From assembly GCA_964415435.1 (NCBI GenBank), contig CAYPZT010000012.1:1-28321 (forward strand): DNA of 28,321 nt, written 5' to 3'. The notes under the pieces were generated by a model. It did no database searches, was not told the origin of the DNA, and saw only the letters and a program-made list of their open reading frames with translations. The position numbers and the translations under genes were made by a program. This document shows, piece by piece, positions 23,036 to 28,321 of the stretch (its first letter is position 1; each line of letters opens with the position of its first letter). The DNA comes from CAYPZT01 sp964415435. Its GTDB lineage: Bacteria > Patescibacteriota > Microgenomatia > UBA1406 > GWC2-37-13.

Positions 23036-23902
23036 TTAATTTGATTCTACAGATTCTTTTGCGGTAACCATATCGAGAAGTTCATTCGTGATCTTCTCCT
23101 GCCTTAGACGGTTGCCCAACAGAGTGAAATTATAAATAACATCATTTGCATTGTCTGTTGCGTTCTTCATTGCAATCATGCGAGCGGAATGTTCCACTGC
23201 CTCTGAGCTTATGACTGCTCCGCGAATCTTCTCTTCGACAAAGCTCCTCAAAAGTGCATCGAGTATCTCTACAGGTGATGGTTCAACAAGATATTCAGCA
23301 TCCGACTGTTCTTTCTTGTCTTCTTCTTTTGAAACTTCGCCTGTTATTGAAACCGGAAGTATGATTTCCCTCGTTGGAATCGATTTTAAAGTACTTACAA
23401 ACTTCGTGTATACAACACTAATTTTTGAATACTCCTTTGCTAAAAACTTACCTAAAGCCATCGTAAAAACTGCCGACACTTGGTTTAATGGAATATTTGA
23501 CGAATAGTCCGCAATAACAGTTCCCCCAATCCGACCAATCATCGTAGCACCTTTCTTGCCGATAGTAATGAAATCGGCACTTTTAACATCCACTGTTTTG
23601 TAGAGATACCTAAACAGGTTTACATTAAACGCACCGCATAATCCTTTATTTGAACTTACGTAAATAATAAGTTCCTTGGAACGCGCTCCTTCAGCGACCG
23701 TGCTCAACGCCGAGAATGATGGGTCGATACCTGGAGCAATTTTCTGGATAATAACATCCAGATTATTGCGATATGGTCTTCCATCGACTTCAATAGCCTG
23801 AGCTTTTCTCATTTTGATGCCAGAAACAAGCTCCATCGCCTTTGTTATCTTTTTTACATTCGTGATCGACTTTACTTTTTTTCGTACCTGCCGTAAATTC
23901 AT
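23036..23902 (-). CDS. atpG: F1F0 ATP synthase gamma subunit
   Basis: The 288-residue gamma subunit forms the rotating shaft. The conserved N-terminal helix (RKKVKSITNVKKITKAMELV) and the C-terminal helix (AMKNATDNANDVI, LGNRLRQEKITNELLDMV) that together form the coiled coil are both clear, with the Rossmann-like core (SNKGLCGAFN) between. Length is normal. It is 7 bp after atpA and 17 bp before atpD. Confidence 0.97.
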   Translation of the reverse strand: MNLRQVRKKVKSITNVKKITKAMELVSGIKMRKAQAIEVDGRPYRNNLDVIIQKIAPGIDPSFSALSTVAEGARSKELIIYVSSNKGLCGAFNVNLFRYLYKTVDVKSADFITIGKKGATMIGRIGGTVIADYSSNIPLNQVSAVFTMALGKFLAKEYSKISVVYTKFVSTLKSIPTREIILPVSITGEVSKEEDKKEQSDAEYLVEPSPVEILDALLRSFVEEKIRGAVISSEAVEHSARMIAMKNATDNANDVIYNFTLLGNRLRQEKITNELLDMVTAKESVESN

Positions 23903-23909
23903 ACCTTGC

Positions 23910-25418
23910 TTATTTTGAACTTAATAGACGAACTCTCTCTGTGACCAATTTCTTGAGTCCCTCTTCATCCTTTTCATCTAAAATCTTGTTTTTGTTAATT
24001 CTTTCCGCGAGAGCCTTACCTCGGCTTTTCAAATCATCGATAAATCTGGCCTCAAAAAGTTCAATCTTATCAACCGGAAGTTCATCAAGATAGCCTTTAC
24101 TCGCAGCCCACATAATTGCAACTTCCTCAGCGAGACTGTAAGGACGGTTTTTTTTCTGCTTTAGAATCTGGGTCATACGCGCACCGCGATTCAGAAGTTT
24201 TTTCGTTTCCGGATCCAGATCTGACTCAAACTGTGCAAAGGCTGCCATATCACGATACTGGGCAAGATCAAGTTTAAGTTTTCCCGCAACCTGCTTCATT
24301 GCTTTCGTCTGGGCATTTCCTCCAACGCGTGAAACCGAAAGGCCAACATTAATAGCCGGTCTTATGCCTGCATTGAAAAGATCTGAGTCAAGTACAATCT
24401 GCCCATCTGTGATTGAAATAACGTTTGTTGGAATATATGCCGATACGTCACCCTCAAGGGTTTCAATTATTGGAAGAGCAGTGATTGATCCCCCACCCTT
24501 TTCCTCATTCAAGCGACAAGCACGTTCAAGAAGCCGTGAATGAAGGTAGAAAACGTCTCCTGGGTAGGCCTCACGACCCGCTGGACGACGAAGTATAAGT
24601 GATACTTGTCTGTATGCCCACGCATGTTTCGAAAGATCATCATAAACTATAAGAACGTCTTTGCCCTGATCCATAAAATATTCTCCAATAGCACATGCTC
24701 CGTACGGGGCTAGGTATTGGAGTGAGGCCGGATCTGAAGCTGATGCGGACACAACTGTCGTATACTCCATTGCGCCTTCTTCACGAAGAAGCTCAATAAT
24801 AGCCGCGACTTTGGAGTTTTTCTGACCAACTGCGCAATAGATACAGATAACATCTTTCCCTTTTTGATTCAAAATGGTATCAATCGCAATTGTTGTCTTA
24901 CCCGTTCCGCGGTCACCTATAATAAGTTCTCTCTGACCTCGTCCTACGGCGATAAGAGCATCGATCGCTTTAATACCTGTCTGCAAAGAAACAGTGACTG
25001 ATTTTCGTTCAACAACTCCAGGTGCAACTTTCTCAAGTGGATATGCATCTTTTGCCTTATAAGCTGCTTTTCCGTCGAGCGGCTCTCCCAATGGATTTAC
25101 AACTCGGCCTAAGACTGCTTCGGAAACCGGTACAGACAATGTCTGACCAGTTGCACGTCCCTGTTCACCTTCTCTTACCTTGAGATAATCACCAAGTACG
25201 ATAGTACCGACCGTATCCTCAGTTAAATCGATAACGTAAGCACGAACGCCTGATTCCAGTTCTATGATTTCACCATAAGAAACTCCATCAAGGCCCTGCA
25301 GAAAGACCACACCGTCACGAACTTCGGTTACCACACCTACCTCTTCAGTCTTTACCGGCCTTCCTTTTTGCTCAAGGTCTTTTTTAATTTCTTTGAGGTA
25401 TTGATCAAGTACGTTCAT
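23910..25418 (-). CDS. atpA: F1F0 ATP synthase alpha subunit
   Basis: The 502-residue non-catalytic nucleotide-binding subunit has P-loop GDRGTGKTT (168-176), the LRRPAGREAYPGDVFYLHSR block and the conserved SVSRVGGNAQ. An amphipathic N-terminal helix (about 1-19) is present; in other enzymes this helix binds the N-terminal domain of delta, which is missing here. A good Shine-Dalgarno AAGAAGG (25425-25431) lies 6 nt before the ATG. The start overlaps atpH by 14 nt. Confidence 0.98.
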   Translation of the reverse strand: MNVLDQYLKEIKKDLEQKGRPVKTEEVGVVTEVRDGVVFLQGLDGVSYGEIIELESGVRAYVIDLTEDTVGTIVLGDYLKVREGEQGRATGQTLSVPVSEAVLGRVVNPLGEPLDGKAAYKAKDAYPLEKVAPGVVERKSVTVSLQTGIKAIDALIAVGRGQRELIIGDRGTGKTTIAIDTILNQKGKDVICIYCAVGQKNSKVAAIIELLREEGAMEYTTVVSASASDPASLQYLAPYGACAIGEYFMDQGKDVLIVYDDLSKHAWAYRQVSLILRRPAGREAYPGDVFYLHSRLLERACRLNEEKGGGSITALPIIETLEGDVSAYIPTNVISITDGQIVLDSDLFNAGIRPAINVGLSVSRVGGNAQTKAMKQVAGKLKLDLAQYRDMAAFAQFESDLDPETKKLLNRGARMTQILKQKKNRPYSLAEEVAIMWAASKGYLDELPVDKIELFEARFIDDLKSRGKALAERINKNKILDEKDEEGLKKLVTERVRLLSSK

Positions 25419-25689
25419 ACATTACCTTCTTTAAATTTAGTAACTGTCTCCTTATAGACAAATCGATCATCTTCGATCCAAACTTTATAATAAGTCCGCC
25501 TAAAATCTCTCTATCAATTTCGTTGGTCATATCGCTTTCTTTGAGTACGGGCAATTTGGTTTCCAACAGCTTCATCTCCGCTTTCGATAACGGATACGTA
25601 GAGTAAACCGTCACTTTGCGGCTTTTTGAATGTATCTTTTTCTGTAGATACGTTTTCAGGTCTTGCTTGAGTGTCGGATCAATTCTCAT
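25405..25689 (-). CDS. atpH: F1F0 ATP synthase delta subunit, C-terminal domain only
   Basis: Delta links the peripheral b stalk to the top of F1. This protein has only 94 residues against about 175-180 in typical members. What remains matches the C-terminal domain (PLSKAEMKLLE and EILGGLIIKFGSKMIDLSIRRQLLNLKK). The N-terminal six-helix domain that grips the alpha N-termini is absent, and there is no room for it because the gene overlaps atpF by 11 nt and atpA by 14 nt. Both flanking genes are intact, so an assembly error seems unlikely. Delta by position and motif. Confidence 0.85.
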   Translation of the reverse strand: MRIDPTLKQDLKTYLQKKIHSKSRKVTVYSTYPLSKAEMKLLETKLPVLKESDMTNEIDREILGGLIIKFGSKMIDLSIRRQLLNLKKVMYERT

Positions 25690-26188
25690 ACACTGGCAAA
25701 CCCTTATTCAAATTTTTAAGAATTCGCTCTGTCAGCTGTTTCTGTTCCTTTTCAGTTAAATATTCTTTCATTGCATTGCTGACTAAAAGAGTGCTGAGGT
25801 CGGCAACAGAATTTTTAACTTCCTTCTGAAGCTCCTCGCGCTCTTCATCAATCTGCTTTTTTGCTTTGGCGATTATTTTTTCTGCCTCTGCCTGAGCCTC
25901 CTTGATGATATCTTCTCTTACGGCAACCGCATCTACTTTCGCCGCCTTTAGAGTCTCTTCTGCCTCTGCAGATGCTTTCTTTTTCCAGGCTGTCTCTTTT
26001 TCTACAAGCTCGTCCTCCATCTTTTTAGATTTCTCAAGAAGAGCAGTACGTTCCTCGTCTTCCTTTTTCTGCTTGGTAAGAAAAGCTACAAATGGCTTAG
26101 CAATGAACTTTTTGAAAATAATGAAAAAGAGAACAAAGTTCACGAGCTGTGCGATTAATAATTTTATATCGATACCCAAATTTTCCAT
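25679..26188 (-). CDS. atpF: F1F0 ATP synthase subunit b
   Basis: The 169-residue peripheral stalk subunit has one N-terminal membrane helix (about 8-27, LLIAQLVNFVLFFIIF) followed by a KFIAKPFVAFL hinge and a long charged coiled coil (about 38-140) rich in E, K and A. The C-terminal KEYLTEKEQKQLTERILKNL is the part expected to contact delta. Length is slightly above the E. coli protein. It overlaps atpH by 11 nt and lies 12 bp after atpE. Confidence 0.95.
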   Translation of the reverse strand: MENLGIDIKLLIAQLVNFVLFFIIFKKFIAKPFVAFLTKQKKEDEERTALLEKSKKMEDELVEKETAWKKKASAEAEETLKAAKVDAVAVREDIIKEAQAEAEKIIAKAKKQIDEEREELQKEVKNSVADLSTLLVSNAMKEYLTEKEQKQLTERILKNLNKGLPVYEN

Positions 26189-26200
26189 ACTCTTATCTTT

Positions 26201-26428
26201 TTATGTAAATTTCAAAATTAATGCGACAACCAATGCGTAAATAGCAACTGCCTCCGCAAAAGCGATGGCGAGAATCATGGTTGTTCTTATTGATGATTCT
26301 GCTTCAGGATTGCGACCTAATGCTTCAACCGCCTTTCCTCCGATCATACCAATACCAATACCTGGTCCTAATGCTCCAAGACCGATTGCAAGTGCGACTG
26401 CGACCTGCTTAGCTGATTCCATATCCAT
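26201..26428 (-). CDS. atpE: F1F0 ATP synthase subunit c
   Basis: The 75-residue proteolipid has two membrane helices joined by the polar loop GRNPEAE. The glycine-rich first helix is GLGALGPGIGIG and the ion-binding carboxylate is E59 in AIAFAEAVAIY. The polar ligands of sodium-type rings are not seen: there is no Gln in the GIGIGM stretch of helix 1, and E59 is followed by Ala rather than Ser/Thr. Proton coupling is therefore likely. It has the strongest ribosome binding site in the window, fitting the need for about ten or more copies per complex. A second in-frame ATG lies two codons on. Confidence 0.97.
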   Translation of the reverse strand: MDMESAKQVAVALAIGLGALGPGIGIGMIGGKAVEALGRNPEAESSIRTTMILAIAFAEAVAIYALVVALILKFT

Positions 26429-26437
26429 ATATATTCA

Positions 26438-26446
26438 CTCCTTTCT
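26438..26446 (-). promoter_or_regulatory. Strong Shine-Dalgarno of atpE
   Basis: The minus strand reads AGAAAGGAG, 9 nt before the ATG at 26428. It shows that the 16S anti-Shine-Dalgarno is used in this organism, although most transcription-unit-leading genes in the window have none. Confidence 0.8.
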
Positions 26447-26458
26447 GATTAATAATTT

Positions 26459-27214
26459 TTAATGGTGCTTAGCGATTGCTGTACTTATAAATACTGCTGT
26501 CAACATTGAGAATACCAGCGCCTGAATCATACCTACAAATACCTCAAGAACCAGGAATGGGAAGGTAGCCAATACGGGAATAAGAAACGCGATCACCGCT
26601 AAAAGTACTTCTCCCGCAAATATATTTCCAAAAAGTCGGAATGCGAAAGAAATGATCTTTGAAAACTCACCTATGAGTTCCAGAATACCAGCAAAAAAGC
26701 TGATCGGATCTTTAAAATTAAAAAACTTCTTTAGATATCCAAGAATACCAAGATACTTAAAACCATTGTACTGGATAAGAAAAAATGAAACCAAACCAAG
26801 CATGATAGTAGTATTAAGATCAGCCGTACCTCCGCGAAGTATGGGAACAGCCACTTCGTGATGATCCTCTACCATCTTCAAAAGAACACTTCCTACCCCT
26901 GGCACAAGTCCAAACCAGTTATGAAATAGAATAAAAAAGAAAAAAGCACCTAAGATGGCAAAAAATCCCGGAGCTTTGTCACCTAAAACTGAATCAAAAA
27001 GCTTATAGACCGAAGAAACTACGAAATGAATAAGGTAAAATCCCTTACCCTTTTTCTCGCTATTTATTTGTTTGTAGTAATAGAGTCCAATTAAAAGTGT
27101 TAAAAAGAGTACAATGAAAGCTGAAAGAAGTGAGTTGGTGACGTGAAACTCTCCTATAGAAAATATAGGCTCCGCTTTAATGCTTATGTGAAGCGAGTGC
27201 TCAGGCTTATCCAT
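26459..27214 (-). CDS. atpB: F1F0 ATP synthase subunit a
   Basis: The 251-residue membrane subunit forms the ion half-channels against the c ring. The essential arginine is R193 in FAFRLFGNIFAGE. Other landmarks are FHNWFGLVPG (97-106) and the GEFSKIISF lead-in. Five to six membrane helices are evident and the C-terminal helix (VGMIQALVFSMLTAVFI) is intact. Its start overlaps the atpZ/I-like gene by 8 nt and atpE follows after 30 bp. Confidence 0.96.
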   Translation of the reverse strand: MDKPEHSLHISIKAEPIFSIGEFHVTNSLLSAFIVLFLTLLIGLYYYKQINSEKKGKGFYLIHFVVSSVYKLFDSVLGDKAPGFFAILGAFFFFILFHNWFGLVPGVGSVLLKMVEDHHEVAVPILRGGTADLNTTIMLGLVSFFLIQYNGFKYLGILGYLKKFFNFKDPISFFAGILELIGEFSKIISFAFRLFGNIFAGEVLLAVIAFLIPVLATFPFLVLEVFVGMIQALVFSMLTAVFISTAIAKHH

Positions 27215-27539
27215 TATCTTTAACTATTTTCCACAAATTGTAAAAACTTGAGACGGTTCCAAATATAATTCCAACAATTACGAAAAAACGGGTACCAAAC
27301 AGTCGATCGAGTCCAAGTCCCGCAACGACACCTAAAATAAGAGGAACAACTAATACATAACCAATGCCTGAGTACTCTAGCGATTTCCAACTATTCCCTT
27401 TCTTATGCTCCAAATTCAATGGCATATCTATCGATTTGACTCTTCCTTGTGCATCGATAGATAAAATCTTTTTTTTCATCTTCATTTTATCATCCGGGTT
27501 TTTGTTCGTCAACGGATTTTGGGTATGCTTCATTTTCAT
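27207..27539 (-). CDS. AtpZ/AtpI-family F0F1 assembly protein
   Basis: The 110-residue protein has two membrane helices (about 57-77 and 85-103), with the conserved GLGLDRLFGTR between them and SSFYNLWKIVK at the end, as in the PF09527 (ATPase gene 1) family found at the head of many atp operons. Members help assemble the c ring or bind Mg2+/Ca2+. The N-terminal 50 residues are hydrophilic and Lys-rich, longer than needed, and several internal ATGs (M18, M20) are alternative starts. It begins 15 bp after the dnaE stop and overlaps atpB by 8 nt. Confidence 0.85.
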   Translation of the reverse strand: MKMKHTQNPLTNKNPDDKMKMKKKILSIDAQGRVKSIDMPLNLEHKKGNSWKSLEYSGIGYVLVVPLILGVVAGLGLDRLFGTRFFVIVGIIFGTVSSFYNLWKIVKDNG

Positions 27540-27554
27540 AACGCTACATGTAAT

Positions 27555-28321
27555 CTACAGTATACTAACCCTATCGAGTGATACGGCGTTATCCAGAAGT
27601 ATAGAAATACGGCCATCTCGGTCATTTACTTTACCCTTTAGCATAATAACATTATTCATATCAAAAATATCCTTCAGCTTTGCAAATGCCTTGGGAAATG
27701 CCACTACCTCGATCGACCCCGATTCATCAAAAACATTCAGAAATGCCATCTCTGAGTTGTCCTTCTTCGTCTTGATAAGTTTTTTACCGCTTATGATGCC
27801 AGCAATGATAACGGTCTTATTATTGTCACCCTCGGTGATTTCGCCTATTTTTTTGGTCACTTTCTTATCTATGATAGCTTGGTATTTTTCAAGAGGGTTT
27901 TTGGTTATGAGAAAGCCGATTACTTCCTTTTCTATATTAAAAAGCTCGTCTTCATTAAACTCCGGCATTGCAGGAAAGTTGTCTTCCAGGTGTTCTGTTG
28001 ACACGGACTGAGTAAATAGTCCAAACTGGCCCTTTTCCCTGTCTTCCTTGAGTTCGCCGACCTCCTTTACGAGTACTGGATACATCGAGAGAAGCGTTGC
28101 TCTGTTACTAAACTGTGTGAAGACGTTCGCTTTAATGAGGCTTTCAACGGTCTTTTTATTTACACGACGAAGGTCCACGCGGTAAAGAAAGTCTTTAAAA
28201 CCTTTAAACTCGCCTTTTTGCCTCGCCTCTATAATTGATTCTATTGCCGACTGACCCACATTTTTAATAGCGGAGAGTCCAAACCGTATTGCTTTTCCCT
28301 CTATTGCAATACTTTGGAAGG
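27555..28321 (-). CDS. dnaE: DNA polymerase III alpha subunit, C-terminal fragment
   Basis: The frame is open to the right edge and gives 254 residues of the replicative polymerase C-terminus. It begins with the finger-domain block IRFGLSAIKNVGQSAI, typical of DnaE, then a helix-hairpin-helix-type region (about 35-80: KDFLYRVDLRRVNKKTVESLIKA), a beta-clamp-side linker (QFGLFTQ, a possible clamp-binding peptide) and an OB fold (about 165-250: VIIAGIISGKK, FLNVFDESGSIEVVAFP, VNDRDGRISI). It ends without the tau-binding tail of longer DnaE proteins. The GTG at 28257-28259 is an internal codon, not a start. The atp operon follows after 15 bp. Confidence 0.94.
   Translation of the reverse strand, partial: FQSIAIEGKAIRFGLSAIKNVGQSAIESIIEARQKGEFKGFKDFLYRVDLRRVNKKTVESLIKANVFTQFSNRATLLSMYPVLVKEVGELKEDREKGQFGLFTQSVSTEHLEDNFPAMPEFNEDELFNIEKEVIGFLITKNPLEKYQAIIDKKVTKKIGEITEGDNNKTVIIAGIISGKKLIKTKKDNSEMAFLNVFDESGSIEVVAFPKAFAKLKDIFDMNNVIMLKGKVNDRDGRISILLDNAVSLDRVSIL
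27559..27564 (-). promoter_or_regulatory. Possible -10 box of the atp operon inside the last codons of dnaE
   Basis: The minus strand reads TATACT (5 of 6 matches), one base before the dnaE stop codon and 19 nt before the first atpZ/I ATG. No -35 was recognised. Read-through from dnaE is an alternative. Confidence 0.3.

Noticed and set aside
1..28321. Alternative genetic code with UGA read as an amino acid, as in some candidate phyla
   Set aside because: UGA ends several genes at the expected family length (ruvB, the SBP gene, the transglutaminase gene, the holin-like gene).

Overview
This window looks like chromosomal DNA from a small-genome, uncultivated bacterium, probably a member of the Candidate Phyla Radiation (Patescibacteria), possibly Microgenomates. 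That placement is an inference. It rests on the very tight gene packing, the many overlapping genes, the short versions of several normally longer proteins (UvrC, ATP synthase delta, the nucleotide-sugar dehydrogenase), the VLGA(S/T)T linkers in surface proteins and the 10-N scaffold gap typical of a metagenome assembly. UGA is used as a stop codon, so the code is standard. No phage, insertion sequence or CRISPR array is visible, and no gene-free stretch exceeds about 155 bases.

Left part (1-11 kb, mostly + strand). The 5' end of rsmI runs off the left edge and is divergent from a DedA-family membrane protein gene. uvrB and uvrA follow, then a membrane-anchored transglutaminase-like protein, a short uvrC, a holin-4-like membrane protein, secG and a membrane-anchored family 5 substrate-binding protein. 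All three uvrABC excision genes therefore lie within 8.2 kb.

Middle part (11-16.8 kb). This is the most interesting region. A tRNA-Leu(GAG) is followed after 11 nt by a secreted PL7 alginate lyase. Facing it is a two-gene operon: a fibronectin III membrane protein and a 964-residue fusion of a processive GT2 synthase, a LysM domain and a right-handed beta-helix carrying the YGLDPHD signature of mannuronan C5-epimerases. Divergent from that operon is a short UDP-glucose/GDP-mannose 6-dehydrogenase homologue. A perfect TGTGA-N6-TCACA palindrome (CRP/FNR-type) sits midway between the two divergent promoters. Together these suggest a compact locus for making, epimerising and trimming an alginate-like uronate polymer. 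I do not know of a description of this arrangement.

Right part (16.8-28.3 kb, all - strand). In transcription order from the right edge: the 3' part of dnaE, a complete F-type ATP synthase operon (atpZ/I-like, B, E, F, H, A, G, D, C) with a delta subunit lacking its N-terminal domain, then topA (interrupted by the assembly gap), ruvA, ruvB, a tRNA cluster (Leu-TAA, Thr-TGT, Arg-TCT) and a Nudix hydrolase whose ATG is 3 nt after the tRNA-Arg CCA. The ATP synthase c subunit lacks the usual sodium-ligand pattern, so proton coupling is likely.

Expression signals. Perfect or near-perfect TATAAT boxes lie only 6-19 nt before several start codons, which implies leaderless or very short-leader mRNAs. 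A clear Shine-Dalgarno is seen mainly inside the atp operon (atpE, atpA). Several of these -10 boxes overlap or abut the stop codon of the preceding gene.
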